Source of the DNA: a bacterium | GTDB taxonomy: Bacteria; Bdellovibrionota_C; UBA2361; RFPC01 | Direction: 5' to 3' | Length of the DNA: 64,000 bases | Assembly (NCBI GenBank): GCA_030431715.1 | Contig: JAUIIO010000002.1 | Coordinates: 165,553-229,552 of the forward strand | Part shown: piece by piece, positions 51,099 through 60,882 of the stretch | Layout: every line of letters starts with the position of its first letter | Position numbering within the stretch: position 1 is the first letter of the stretch | Program-made: the position numbers and the translations under genes | Notes under the pieces: generated by a model | The model's database searches: none | The model's input: only the letters and a program-made list of their open reading frames with translations | Told to the model about the DNA's origin: nothing

Positions 51099-51815
51099 TT
51101 GCCGATGGAAGACATTATTGCAACTGAAAGCTGGAGACAAATTCCTCCTGAAGAAAAGCTTGAAATGATGACACAGGCTCACACTACTGGGGTAAGCAGC
51201 GCTCTCTGCCTCATCATTATGGGTGCAACGTTCTCAATTGGATATCAAGTCCCTGAACTTTTCTGGATTAGTATTCTTGCAAGTCCTATCGTTTTTCAGT
51301 TTGCGGCAATGCGAAAATGGCGTTCTGTTCGCCCCGTACTTATGCTCATGTATCTGGCGGCTCGTTCGGCGTCACGAAGATATGCTTATGCCGTAAAATC
51401 AGTTGATATGAGTATTCGACTCATCTTTCGCGGAACCATGAAGCGAATACCTACCGATGACAGCGTCATAGGACAAATGGATGCCGAAGTACTTGGCGCG
51501 GTAGAGATTCCAGTATGGATCGTGCTCTTTGCCGACTGCGTTATTGTCATGAGCGAAGCAAAGGGGGGAGCCAAGCTCGAGTTTGGAAGGCTTGTATGTG
51601 ATCGGATGTCAGTACGGCTTCCTAATCCAGAAGTAGATGTAGATCGATCTATCACTATTACCTACACAGACCGTCACGAAGGAAAAGAAATCATAAGCCT
51701 CAATAGCTATCAACCTGCAGCACTCTCTGTTTTCGGCTCTAAACTTAATGAGTTCCTCAGCGAGCCTGCTGTTACAAGATTTGATACTGAACTACTAGAA
51801 GATCAGGCTGCATAA
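51099..51815 (+). CDS. Membrane protein of unknown function
   Basis: 238 residues. Two adjacent membrane helices at about 30-70 (SALCLIIMGATFSIGY and LFWISILASPIVFQFAAM), otherwise soluble; the C-terminal half is a mixed alpha/beta domain (EVLGAVEIPVWIVLFADCVIVM). No family recognised. GGAGGG lies 7 bases before a TTG at 51099 and 13 before an ATG at 51105, so TTG is slightly favoured. Followed 24 bases on by the AMIN-domain gene. Confidence 0.75.
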   Translation: MPMEDIIATESWRQIPPEEKLEMMTQAHTTGVSSALCLIIMGATFSIGYQVPELFWISILASPIVFQFAAMRKWRSVRPVLMLMYLAARSASRRYAYAVKSVDMSIRLIFRGTMKRIPTDDSVIGQMDAEVLGAVEIPVWIVLFADCVIVMSEAKGGAKLEFGRLVCDRMSVRLPNPEVDVDRSITITYTDRHEGKEIISLNSYQPAALSVFGSKLNEFLSEPAVTRFDTELLEDQAA

Positions 51816-51839
51816 GCGAATTGTGACTTTGACAAGAAG

Positions 51840-52895
51840 TTGCTCTTGGGGCAAAGTTTAGGGGTGCGAATACTCCCTTATCATACTCTCCTCATTCTTT
51901 TCTCTTGCTACTTTTTGGTAACGCATCCTTCACCCTCGTTTGCAGAATCAGTTTTACAAGAATACTCTTATAAATCTTTTAAACTCAGTGTCTCAGAAGA
52001 CGATAGACAGAACATCGTACTGAAAGTTAAGGACCCTACCTTAAAAGATAGCTCTTATTTTACCATTACAGATCCCACACGATTCGTACTTGATATCGTT
52101 GGCTCAAATCACGTACTTAACAAAGCCCTCACTGTTAATCATCCGTATCTTGTAAAGGTACGAATGGGGTCACATCCAGATAAGAACAGAATAGTTCTGG
52201 ATATGGCTGGTAACAAATCGCCACATATCTCTTTTGAAAAACAAGCCGGCTCATCCAGCGAACTGGTTTTCCATATCTCCTTTGACTCACAGCAGGCAGA
52301 AACAAATAGCTTTGCTCCCCTAAAGCAGCCAACCGAGCAACCTTCGTCTCTGTCCCGGGAAGAAGATTCTTTACCTGAGAGAATCGAAGTAGCTTCGCCA
52401 ACCCCTCAGCAGACGTCCGATCCTTCTGAACTTGTAGCAACACGGCGTCTTCCAGATCCGACTCCGTCACCGATGCCGGTCACGCCATCTCCAGAACCAA
52501 CCGCGGAGCAGGCCACCACCACAGCAATTATAGTCGCTGAAAGCCCACAGCCGGAACCATCTCTGCCTGAAGGTAGGGCCCTAATGAAAATTGTGTTTCG
52601 TAGTGAAAAGCCGGCAACTGTTGAGTTCCTTCTTTCTAAGAAAGCCAGATTTACATTCGTAAAAAAGTCTCTTAAAGAGTATCAGCTGACGCTTCATGGA
52701 TGTGGAGCGGTCGAAGAACATCTCCTTCTTCCCTATTTCCCTCCACATACATTTCCTGGTGTGAGTTTTGTGCAAGCGAAAAAGCAGGGAGATTCACTCG
52801 TGCTCTCTCTACAGACGGATCACGGCACACGCCTTTCACCACGCTTAAACGGTGAAAGTGTCCTCGTTGAAGTTTCCGAATCAGGCAGTCTTTAG
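51840..52895 (+). CDS. AMIN-domain envelope protein
   Basis: About 351 residues; the start is uncertain (TTG at 51840 or GTG at 51864). Signal peptide around TLLILFSCYFLVTHPSPSFA. Residues about 45-145 form an AMIN domain (DPTRFVLDIVGSNHVL, VRMGSHPDKNRIVLDMAG), a beta-sandwich that targets proteins such as PilQ and amidases to the envelope. A Pro/Ser/Glu-rich linker (about 150-245) leads to a second beta domain. No catalytic domain is present. Its link to the PilP-like protein 10 kb upstream is speculative. Confidence 0.78.
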   Translation: MLLGQSLGVRILPYHTLLILFSCYFLVTHPSPSFAESVLQEYSYKSFKLSVSEDDRQNIVLKVKDPTLKDSSYFTITDPTRFVLDIVGSNHVLNKALTVNHPYLVKVRMGSHPDKNRIVLDMAGNKSPHISFEKQAGSSSELVFHISFDSQQAETNSFAPLKQPTEQPSSLSREEDSLPERIEVASPTPQQTSDPSELVATRRLPDPTPSPMPVTPSPEPTAEQATTTAIIVAESPQPEPSLPEGRALMKIVFRSEKPATVEFLLSKKARFTFVKKSLKEYQLTLHGCGAVEEHLLLPYFPPHTFPGVSFVQAKKQGDSLVLSLQTDHGTRLSPRLNGESVLVEVSESGSL

Positions 52896-52925
52896 ATACC
52901 TACCTTAGATATCTAAAAATAGAGA

Positions 52926-53264
52926 CTAGTACGTATCTTTCTGCTGTTGGCGCTTAAGCTCTTCGATCTCTCTTTGCTGACGGCGAATATCCTCTTCTTG
53001 TCTGCGAAGTCGCTCATCACGATCTCTCTCTCGGGCATCATCTTTATCCATCTCATGCCCGATGAAGCCACCACTCACAGCACCAATACCACCACCAATG
53101 GCAGTACCAACTCCTGCGTTACCAGTTGCAGCACCTATAATCGCGCCAAGCCCTGCACCAGCCGCAGCTCCACCTACGACTCCCTTGTCGCGGTTAGACA
53201 TATCACTACATCCAAAGGCAAAGATGCTAAGTACGAAAAGGGTAAGAATCTTATATCTCTTCAT
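52926..53264 (-). CDS. Glycine-zipper lipoprotein
   Basis: 112 residues. Lipobox FAFGCSD (Cys19) after a hydrophobic signal, so probably an outer- or inner-membrane lipoprotein. Residues about 30-70 are a glycine zipper (GGAAAGAGLGAIIGAATG) of the kind found in YMGG/17-kDa-antigen-like proteins. The C-terminal third is a charged coiled coil (RQEEDIRRQQREIEELKRQQ). Function unknown. Confidence 0.83.
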   Translation of the reverse strand: MKRYKILTLFVLSIFAFGCSDMSNRDKGVVGGAAAGAGLGAIIGAATGNAGVGTAIGGGIGAVSGGFIGHEMDKDDARERDRDERLRRQEEDIRRQQREIEELKRQQQKDTY

Positions 53265-53287
53265 GATTAATCCTCCAAGGGTGTAAA

Positions 53288-53578
53288 CTAGTTATGGTGA
53301 ACTTCAGACTCAGTGTGCGCCATGTCATCATCTGACGCCTCAGGGTGTAGCGGAGCAGCGTAAAGGCCTGTCAGGCGCTCATCAATCGCCTGATCTCCCT
53401 CTATGGTGAACTGAGCCACTCGAATGGTTCGTAAAGTCTCCGCCAGCTCCTTCTCAGCATTAGAATTAGAACGCAACTCATCCACCGAATAAAGAAAGAA
53501 ACACAGCCCAATCGCCAGTAAACCAGCCCCAAAGAACCATTTCCAGCTATCTCTTATTTCTTGATCATTTAATTCCAC
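53288..53578 (-). CDS. Small single-pass membrane protein
   Basis: 96 residues, GTG start at 53578 with AAGGGG about 6 bases upstream. One membrane helix (WFFGAGLLAIGLCFFLYSV), then a soluble domain of about 60 residues ending in His/Asp-rich sequence. No family recognised. Lies 23 bases upstream of the lipoprotein gene in the same direction, so probably co-transcribed. Confidence 0.7.
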   Translation of the reverse strand: MELNDQEIRDSWKWFFGAGLLAIGLCFFLYSVDELRSNSNAEKELAETLRTIRVAQFTIEGDQAIDERLTGLYAAPLHPEASDDDMAHTESEVHHN

Positions 53579-53744
53579 AGCTACCCCTTTCTTTTATGCT
53601 GTTTATCAGCCAGGATACCTATTTCTTAGACGAGTGTAAATCGTGGATTCTTCAAACATGCACACTTCTCTAAGTACTTGCAAAGTAGCACCTATTCATT
53701 ATAAAACAGCGTGCTACATTTTAACAATAGCACAGGAATGACCT

Positions 53745-54299
53745 ATGATGCTTTCAAATAGAGACATACTTAACTGCATTAAGGAAGGAGAGCTGACTAT
53801 ATCTCCTTTCTCCGAAGAAATAGTAAAGACTGCCGGAATTACTCTACACCTCGGCGAGAAGCTTCTAAAACCCTTACCGGGGCGCGATGTAGATGTAAAA
53901 AACAAAATAATCCCTGAGTACAAGGAGATAACCATCACTGACGATGAGCCGTACCGCCTTGAGCACGGAGAATTCCTTCTTGGACACACCTACGAACACG
54001 TCTCCGTTGGTAAGTCTCTTGGCTTCTTTATTGAGGGACGTAGTACTCTTGCTCGCGTTGGCTTGACTATTGTCCAGACCGCTATGCTTGTGTATCCCGG
54101 TCATAAAGAAAGGACCGTTACGCTAGAATTCGCCAACCACGGTCCAAATCCTATCCTACTGTATCCAAAGATGAAGATAGCTCGTGTGGCCCTCTTTGAG
54201 CTCAAAAGCCCAAGCACCGAAGAGTATGACACGAAAGGCAAGTACCGGAATCAGGAGCTCGTAGGCCGACCTATTTTTGAGAATGAATTCTTAAAATAG
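53745..54299 (+). CDS. dcd: dCTP deaminase
   Basis: Converts dCTP to dUTP for thymidylate synthesis. 184 residues. Recognised from MLSNRDILNCI, the EFLLGHTYEHVSVG segment, EGRSTLARVGLTI and the strand VTLEFANHG that holds the catalytic Glu, then PKMKIARVALFEL. The PGF-G-IT stretch before the Glu reads PGHKERTVT, a divergent version. AGGA lies 8 bases before the ATG. It is a trimeric all-beta dUTPase-fold enzyme, unrelated to the deaminase motif in the toxin gene. Confidence 0.88.
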   Translation: MMLSNRDILNCIKEGELTISPFSEEIVKTAGITLHLGEKLLKPLPGRDVDVKNKIIPEYKEITITDDEPYRLEHGEFLLGHTYEHVSVGKSLGFFIEGRSTLARVGLTIVQTAMLVYPGHKERTVTLEFANHGPNPILLYPKMKIARVALFELKSPSTEEYDTKGKYRNQELVGRPIFENEFLK

Positions 54300-54315
54300 T
54301 CTAAAACAAGAAATC

Positions 54316-55701
54316 CTATAAAAGTTGCTCTTGCTTGATCTGTACAAGCTGTTGGGGTGTACCAAGCGGATACTCACCAGAAAAACAGGCATCGCACATC
54401 TTTGACTGCTCTACTCCAACTGCTTTATAGAGCCCCTCAAGGCTTAGATAGGCCAGTGAATCAACACCGATGTAGCTTCCTATTTCAGGGATGGACTTCT
54501 GAGCAGCGATGAGCTGATCTTTTTCAGGAGTGTCTATTCCGTAATAGCATGGCCCCATAGTGGGAGGCGAAGAGATGCGCATATGTACCTCTTTAGCGCC
54601 TGCGTCTCGGAGCATAGAAACAAGCTTTCGACTTGTAGTACCACGAACAATCGAATCATCAACGACAACAATTCGCTTTCCTTTAAGCACTTCCGGGTTC
54701 GCATTATGTTTTATCTTGACCCCAAAATCGCGAATAGATTGCATCGGCTCAATAAAAGTGCGGCCAACATAATGGTTTCGAATCAAACCGAGCTCAAGCG
54801 GAATACGTGCCTGTTCTGAATATCCAAGCGCCGCAGTAACACCTGAGTCCGGCACAGGCACGACGATATCCGCCTCAATATGGCTTTCTCTCGCGAGTTC
54901 AACTCCCATCTGACGACGCACAGAGTATACATTCTGCTCAAACACACGCGAGTCAGGACGCGCAAAATAAACATGTTCAAAGATACACGGGGCAGATTTC
55001 TCTTTCTTAAACGGGAAGTAACTTTTCGCTTTTCCGTCCATCGGTATCACAACGAGCTCTCCTGGCAGAACATCACGTTCGTACTCTGCTCCTAGAAGGT
55101 CAAACGCACAGGTTTCAGACGCAGCAACCAGACTTTCTCCAAGTTTTCCAAGAGCCAGCGGCCTGAGGCCTGCCGGATCCCTTACGACCATAAGACGATC
55201 TGAAAAGAGTATTAGAAGAGAATAAGCTCCCTGAACCTGTTGTAGGGCGCTAATTACCGCTTCTTCTAGTGGAATATCAGAAGGAGTCCGTGCGATAAGA
55301 TGAAGAATAACTTCCGTATCAGACGAAGTGCCAAAGATAGCCCCGTCTTGAATAAGCTCACGGCGTAGCTTGTCCGCATTAATCAGATTACCGTTATGCG
55401 CAATAGCAACCCTGCCCTTCGAAATCTCGGCAAATATCGGCTGTACGTTATCAAGACTGCTACCACCCGCTGTTGTGTACCGAACATGTCCGACAGAGGT
55501 CCGGCCCGGTAGTTTCGAAAAATCATAATCGCGGAACACATCACTGACGAGCGCCTTTCCTTTTTTTAAAGAGAAGGTGCGATCGTCATTTAGGCAGACA
55601 ATTCCAACGCCTTCTTGGCCACGATGCTGCTGGGCGTAAAGACCAAGATAGGTCAAATTGGCTGCTTCAGGGTGATCGACAACTGCCATTAAACCGCACA
55701 T
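54316..55701 (-). CDS. purF: Amidophosphoribosyltransferase
   Basis: First committed step of purine synthesis: PRPP plus glutamine to phosphoribosylamine. 461 residues. The start at 55701 puts the catalytic Cys at position 2 (MCGLMAVVDH), with no propeptide. Seen: glutaminase motifs AQQHRGQEGVG, HVRYTTAG, AHNGNLINA; PRPP loop VVVDDSIVRGTTSRK. Four cysteines (CIFEHVYFARPDS, GPCYYGID, CDACF) match the [4Fe-4S] ligands of the B. subtilis enzyme, so it is probably oxygen-sensitive in the same way (inference). Starts one base after the purL stop. Confidence 0.96.
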   Translation of the reverse strand: MCGLMAVVDHPEAANLTYLGLYAQQHRGQEGVGIVCLNDDRTFSLKKGKALVSDVFRDYDFSKLPGRTSVGHVRYTTAGGSSLDNVQPIFAEISKGRVAIAHNGNLINADKLRRELIQDGAIFGTSSDTEVILHLIARTPSDIPLEEAVISALQQVQGAYSLLILFSDRLMVVRDPAGLRPLALGKLGESLVAASETCAFDLLGAEYERDVLPGELVVIPMDGKAKSYFPFKKEKSAPCIFEHVYFARPDSRVFEQNVYSVRRQMGVELARESHIEADIVVPVPDSGVTAALGYSEQARIPLELGLIRNHYVGRTFIEPMQSIRDFGVKIKHNANPEVLKGKRIVVVDDSIVRGTTSRKLVSMLRDAGAKEVHMRISSPPTMGPCYYGIDTPEKDQLIAAQKSIPEIGSYIGVDSLAYLSLEGLYKAVGVEQSKMCDACFSGEYPLGTPQQLVQIKQEQLL

Positions 55702-55702
55702 A

Positions 55703-57928
55703 CTAGACAATCTCCTCAAAAAGTCTCTCAACACCGCCGGCCCAAAGCTCACGAAGCTCTTTGAGATCAAGCTCGCCTACACCTTCTATGGTGAAGCTCT
55801 TACCTCCAACAACACCAGAAGCAGAGACAAGTAAGCCTGCCTGCGCTATCTGATTCATAACCGCCTCTTCTGATGAAGACGGAAACGAAACAATATATCT
55901 TGCGCCAGTCTCAGAAAAGAGCTGCGTATCCAATCTTGTATTTTCTTGTAAAGAGGAAACTCTTACTCCTAGAGACTCATACGGATGGAAACAACACTCT
56001 GCAAGAGCTACTGCAAATCCACCAGATGATATGTCATGACAAGAGGACAGAAGCCTTTGCCTAATCAAACTTCGAATAAGCTCATTCGTTTTTAATTCCA
56101 GATCATAATGTAAGGCCGGGGGAGCCCCCTTCTCTACACCATAGACCTCAGCTATATACTCCGATCCTGAAAGCCCTTGGTCTGACACTTCACCAACAAC
56201 AACAAATAGATCCCCTTCACTCTTAAAGTGAGCAGGAACACAAAGAGAGGCATCCTCAATAAGACCAACCATAGCTATAGTTGGCGTTGGCAAAATAGCC
56301 TTTCCTGAAGTCTCGTTATACAGACTCACATTTCCACTCACAACAGGGGCGTGAAACGCGCGTGAAGCATCACCAAGCCCACGTATACCCTCTGCTATCT
56401 GCCACATACTACCGGGCTTTTCAGGGCTGCCGTAGTTTAAGCAGTCAGAGAGCGCTATTGGTGTTGCCCCCACGGCTGTAATATTACGGCAAGATTCAGC
56501 TACCGCAAGCGCCGCTCCAAGATACGGATCAAGCTCACAGTACCTAGAATTACAATCCAGAGTCATGGCAACACCTTTCTCAACGCCCCCCTCATTCTTA
56601 ATACGTATTACTGCGGCATCTCCTCCCGGATGAATTACGGTATTTGAACGCACCGTTGAATCGTACTGTTCATATACTGGGCGTCGTGAGGCAAGGTTCG
56701 GTGAAGCAAGAAGCTTTTGTATCGAGGCGAGGAGCTCATCAGGCTCCGGTGATGTCTCGATGAGGTCTGATACATTGAAGGCTTGATTTTGTTCGAATTC
56801 AGCCGGTACTTCATATGGCCAGTTGTATTTTGGAACGGCGCTTGTAACAACAGCAACAGGCATTGAAGAAATAAGCTCACCGTGCCAGTAAAGTTTTACA
56901 TCCGTTCCGTCAGTCACTTCCCCAATCTTTACCGCATCAAGTTCCCACCTGCGAAAGATCTCCTTAATGACATCCTCTTCCCCCGAGCGTACCACAACGA
57001 GCATCCGCTCTTGCGATTCCGAAAGCATAATTTCATAAGGGTTCATCTCCGTCTCGCGCTGCGGAACAAGATCGAGATCCATGCGAATACCAGTACCACC
57101 GCGCTCGGCCATCTCGTAAGTAGAGCTTGTCATACCCGCAGCGCCCATATCCTGAATGCCAACGACGGCGCCCGACTTCATAGCTTCAAGACACGCTTCT
57201 AGAAGAAGCTTCTCCTGATACGGATCGCCTACCTGCACCGTTGGTCGTTTCTCTTCCGAGGAGGCAGTCCCAAACTCTTCTGAGGCCATGGTAGCACCGT
57301 GGATACCGTCACGCCCGGTTTTAGATCCTACATACATCACCGAGTTTCCTACCCCACTGGCCTCTCCTAGGAACACGTCGTCATGCTTTACAAGACCAAG
57401 CGCAAAGGCATTTACCAGGCAGTTCCCATTATAGGCTTTGTGAAAGAAGAGCTCACCTCCTACAGTAGGTATGCCCATACAATTCCCATATGTACCGATG
57501 CCCTTGACCGATTGTCTCAGCAGGTTCCGGGTTTTACTCAGATCTGTTTCGCCGAAACGAAGTGAATTCATGCAAGCAAGTGGTCTCGCGCCCATTGTGA
57601 AAATATCCCGGAGGATACCTCCTACTCCGGTCGCTGCTCCCTGAAAAGGCTCAATAAAGCTAGGATGATTGTGGCTTTCAACTTTAAAGACTACGGCTTC
57701 GTTATCACCTATATCTACAACGCCCGCATTCTCACCCGGTCCCTGCAGGACTCTCTCGCCAGTTGATGGAAGATTTTTAAGGTGTACCCGGGTGCTCTTG
57801 TACGAACAGTGCTCGGAAAAAAGTGCGGCACAGATACCGAGCTCAACCATGTTAAGCTCGCGTCCAAGGCTTTCTAAGAGGCCGGTATACTCTGCCTCCT
57901 TTAAGCCGTGCTCAAGAGCATCACTCAT
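55703..57928 (-). CDS. purL: Phosphoribosylformylglycinamidine synthase, large subunit type
   Basis: ATP-dependent step four of purine synthesis, of the small (PurLQS) type. The ATG at 57928 ([14 protein letters not shown]) gives 741 residues, the usual length; an upstream in-frame ATG would add about 26 unrelated residues. Seen: [56 protein letters not shown] and a repeated PurM-like second half ([18 protein letters not shown]). Its partners purQ and purS are not in the window. Forms a tight operon with purF. Confidence 0.95.
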   Translation of the reverse strand: MSDALEHGLKEAEYTGLLESLGRELNMVELGICAALFSEHCSYKSTRVHLKNLPSTGERVLQGPGENAGVVDIGDNEAVVFKVESHNHPSFIEPFQGAATGVGGILRDIFTMGARPLACMNSLRFGETDLSKTRNLLRQSVKGIGTYGNCMGIPTVGGELFFHKAYNGNCLVNAFALGLVKHDDVFLGEASGVGNSVMYVGSKTGRDGIHGATMASEEFGTASSEEKRPTVQVGDPYQEKLLLEACLEAMKSGAVVGIQDMGAAGMTSSTYEMAERGGTGIRMDLDLVPQRETEMNPYEIMLSESQERMLVVVRSGEEDVIKEIFRRWELDAVKIGEVTDGTDVKLYWHGELISSMPVAVVTSAVPKYNWPYEVPAEFEQNQAFNVSDLIETSPEPDELLASIQKLLASPNLASRRPVYEQYDSTVRSNTVIHPGGDAAVIRIKNEGGVEKGVAMTLDCNSRYCELDPYLGAALAVAESCRNITAVGATPIALSDCLNYGSPEKPGSMWQIAEGIRGLGDASRAFHAPVVSGNVSLYNETSGKAILPTPTIAMVGLIEDASLCVPAHFKSEGDLFVVVGEVSDQGLSGSEYIAEVYGVEKGAPPALHYDLELKTNELIRSLIRQRLLSSCHDISSGGFAVALAECCFHPYESLGVRVSSLQENTRLDTQLFSETGARYIVSFPSSSEEAVMNQIAQAGLLVSASGVVGGKSFTIEGVGELDLKELRELWAGGVERLFEEIV

Positions 57929-58266
57929 ACGAGCGTCTCTTAGCCACCATGCGGAATTTTCGTTACGATCTGCGACTGCGTTTGAATCTGAACTTGGCTC
58001 TGGCATGTGCCATAGAATAGCTATTCCCAGCAGAAAAACCAATATTTTGCAGCAATTAAGTCAGAATAATTCGGGGGTAGGCTGATTGGTGTTTGAAATT
58101 AATTTGGCTCACTATCATTTCAGGGTTATACTTAATAATATTGGTTATTTTCACCAGAGAGTAGTCCGGTTTTGTAGTAAATATTGCGTTTACATTTAGT
58201 GTTTTTTGTCAGCCCCATACATCTCCATGGTGTTTCATCCATGGGTATGGTGACGAAATGAAAATT

Positions 58267-58321
58267 TCATAGAGTCTGGTTCATAGAGTCTGGTTCATAG
58301 AGTCTGGTTCATAGAGTCTGG
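58267..58321. repeat. 14-bp tandem repeat, about 3.9 copies
   Basis: TCATAGAGTCTGGT repeated head to tail without mismatch, last copy 13 bases. It lies in the 468-base gap between purL (divergent) and the small gene at 58397, where copy number could vary. No other feature was seen in this gap. Confidence 0.9.
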
Positions 58322-58396
58322 CACAAAGCATCTTGCAGTTAGAAAGTGGCGTTGGGTCTGCATTGTTGTTTGCAACCCTATAGAAGGTAGAGAGCT

Positions 58397-58684
58397 ATGA
58401 AAAATGAAGGTAGAACGCTAGAAAGAACTGTTGTTGCCCAATCTGAAGGGGTCACCTACATCGTCCCTCGAAAATCCCTCGCCGAAGAGCTCGCCGCAAG
58501 CGCTGAGTATACCGTACAGAGTAGCTATCCGTACTGTGAAATCCCCCCTTATTTCTTTGAAAGAGCTGCGAGTAAACAGAAGGCTGCTTCTGAGGTTACT
58601 CAGGAAGAAGAAACATCGCTCTTTACCGTAGAGCGCTGGGACGGCTCAAACGTCTTCTCCCTCCGCCGAAGCGAAGCAAACTAA
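58397..58684 (+). CDS. Small protein of unknown function
   Basis: 95 residues, no signal peptide or membrane helix. AGGTAGAG precedes the ATG at a normal distance. Composition is charged with aromatic residues (SSYPYCEIPPYFFERAA, VERWDGSNVFSLRR). No family recognised; codon pattern and ribosome-binding site favour a real gene. The 255 bases after it before prkA hold no gene that I see. Confidence 0.6.
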   Translation: MKNEGRTLERTVVAQSEGVTYIVPRKSLAEELAASAEYTVQSSYPYCEIPPYFFERAASKQKAASEVTQEEETSLFTVERWDGSNVFSLRRSEAN

Positions 58685-58939
58685 AACGGCAACCTGCTGA
58701 GAAGAACACCTTATTCTAGCTAGAGAGCTAACTTGCTGTATACAGGCAGATGAGACCTAAAGATTAAGGCTTTCTCAACTTTTTTATATAACCTGTACCC
58801 CGAAACCCCGTTTTAACATCTTAATTATACAAAGGATAGCCAGGCAGCACCCTCAGCAGCCTGCGCTTGGAGCTTGTGGAAAAACTTCGCGGTTCGTTAA
58901 GTTGTTTGTAAGACGAAACGACTAATTAAGAGAGGCCCT

Positions 58940-60868
58940 ATGGCAGAAGACTTTCAAAAAATAATTAAAGCGGATCGAGAAAAGAGAAAAAAAGAAGTAT
59001 GGCGCGGCACAATGCTTGAGTACCTTGAGCTTGTCCGAGAGAATCCTGATATAGCCAAGCTTTCCCACAAGCGTCTTTACGACATGATTCTGGATCAGGG
59101 CGTAGAAGAGATCGCACTTGAGGACGACCCGAAACTTCAGCGTCTCTACAAGAAAGATAAAATTAAAGAGTATAAATTCTTCTCTGAAGATTTCTACGGC
59201 ATGAATCAGACAATTAGCGAAATCGTTCGCTACTTTCATTCCGCTTCTTTAAAAGGGGAAGAAAGCCGACAGGTACTCTACCTCGTAGGTCCCGTAGGAT
59301 CAGGGAAAAGCTCTCTCGTAGAAAGACTTAAGAGAGGATTAGAACCTCTTGCTCCTTTTTACTCTATTGAAGATGACCCAATGTACGGTGAACCACTTCA
59401 CCTTATCCCGAGACACCTTCGTAAAGAGTTTAGTAAGATGCTAGGCATTCAGATCGAGGGAGACCTAAACCCGATCACGCGCCACCGACTCAAAGAGGAA
59501 TTTCAGGGACGATGGGAAGAGATGCCCATTCGCACCTATGAGTTCAGTGTAAGAGCCCGCAGAGGTGTAGGTGTTGTTCCCCCAGTGGATCCAAACAATC
59601 AGGACACAAGCGTTCTTATTGGTGGCGAAGACATATCCAAGCTTGATCTTTACTCTGAAGGAGACCCTAGAGTACTTGACCTTTCTGGAGCGTTAAACGT
59701 CGGTAACCGTGGTATGGTCGAATTTATCGAGGTTTTTAAGAACGAAACTGAATACCTCCATGCGATGATCACCGCCACTCAGGAAAAACATATTCCTGCA
59801 CCAGGGCGACACGGTATGATCTATGTGGATACCTGTATTCTTGCTCACTCAAACGAAGCAGAGTGGAAAAAGTTTAAAAGCGACCACACAAACGAAGCGA
59901 TCCTCGACCGGATTGTAACAGTGAAGGTGCCGTATAACTTGAGACTTTCTGAAGAGGTGAAAATCTATAAAAAGATGATACGGCAGTCTCGCTTCACAGC
60001 GGATATTGCTCCTCATACTTTGGAAGTTGCTTCGATGTTTGCAATCTTATCACGATTGCAGCCAACGAATAAGTGTGACCTACTCACCAAACTTAAGCTC
60101 TACAATGGCGAAGAGGTTGTTGAGAAAGGGAAAACGAAAAAGATTGACGTACTTGAGCTTAAAGAAGAAGCGAAAGACGAAGGTATGACCGGTATATCTA
60201 CTCGCTTTATTATGAAAGCGTTAGATAATGCACTCTCTGACAACATCACCGAGAACTGCATCCACCCGCTAAATGTTCGAGAAGCGCTCGTCGCCATGGT
60301 TAAGGCAGCTGACTTCCCCGAAGACAGCCGCAAGCAATACCTTGAGTTCCTACAAGATACTCTTCACAAAGAGTACCTTGAAATTCTTGAGCGCGAGATC
60401 ACGAAAGCATTTGTTTACTCCTATCAGGAGCAGGCAGAATCTCTCTTCCAAAACTATCTGGATCATGCCGAGGCTTATGTAAATAAATCTCGACTAAAAG
60501 ATCGCAACACAGGAGAAGAGCTTGAGCCAGATGAAGCTTTTATGAAGTCCATTGAGGAACAGATCGCCATTATTGGTACTGCCAGCGATGGTTTCCGCCA
60601 AGAAGTTATCTCCTACCTCTGGTCAGTGAGCCGAAAAGGAGAGACCATTTCTTACGAATGTTACGAGCCGCTTAAAGAAGCTATCGAGAAAAAGCTTATG
60701 TCGAGCGTCAGAGATGTTTCTCGTATCATTACCAAGGCGAGAACTCGGGATCAGGAACAATCTGAGAAGTATGGTCGCATGGTTGAACAGCTTATTAAAA
60801 ACGGCTATCCAGCAGCCTGTGTCGACACCATCCTGAAGTACGCCGCGAATAACCTCTGGAAAGATTAA
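58940..60868 (+). CDS. prkA: PrkA-family serine protein kinase / AAA+ protein
   Basis: 642 residues. Stress- and starvation-linked protein that acts with YeaH and SpoVR. Seen: Walker A VGPVGSGKSSLVERLKRG at about residues 114-131, the PrkA-type AAA+ core (EFIEVFKNETEYLHAMITATQE, LILAHSNEAEW-like CILAHSNEAEWKKFK) and the C-terminal PrkA kinase domain (about 400-642). GAGAGG precedes the ATG. First gene of a three-gene operon; 14 bases to the next. Confidence 0.95.
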   Translation: MAEDFQKIIKADREKRKKEVWRGTMLEYLELVRENPDIAKLSHKRLYDMILDQGVEEIALEDDPKLQRLYKKDKIKEYKFFSEDFYGMNQTISEIVRYFHSASLKGEESRQVLYLVGPVGSGKSSLVERLKRGLEPLAPFYSIEDDPMYGEPLHLIPRHLRKEFSKMLGIQIEGDLNPITRHRLKEEFQGRWEEMPIRTYEFSVRARRGVGVVPPVDPNNQDTSVLIGGEDISKLDLYSEGDPRVLDLSGALNVGNRGMVEFIEVFKNETEYLHAMITATQEKHIPAPGRHGMIYVDTCILAHSNEAEWKKFKSDHTNEAILDRIVTVKVPYNLRLSEEVKIYKKMIRQSRFTADIAPHTLEVASMFAILSRLQPTNKCDLLTKLKLYNGEEVVEKGKTKKIDVLELKEEAKDEGMTGISTRFIMKALDNALSDNITENCIHPLNVREALVAMVKAADFPEDSRKQYLEFLQDTLHKEYLEILEREITKAFVYSYQEQAESLFQNYLDHAEAYVNKSRLKDRNTGEELEPDEAFMKSIEEQIAIIGTASDGFRQEVISYLWSVSRKGETISYECYEPLKEAIEKKLMSSVRDVSRIITKARTRDQEQSEKYGRMVEQLIKNGYPAACVDTILKYAANNLWKD

Positions 60869-60882
60869 TGAGGACATGACCT

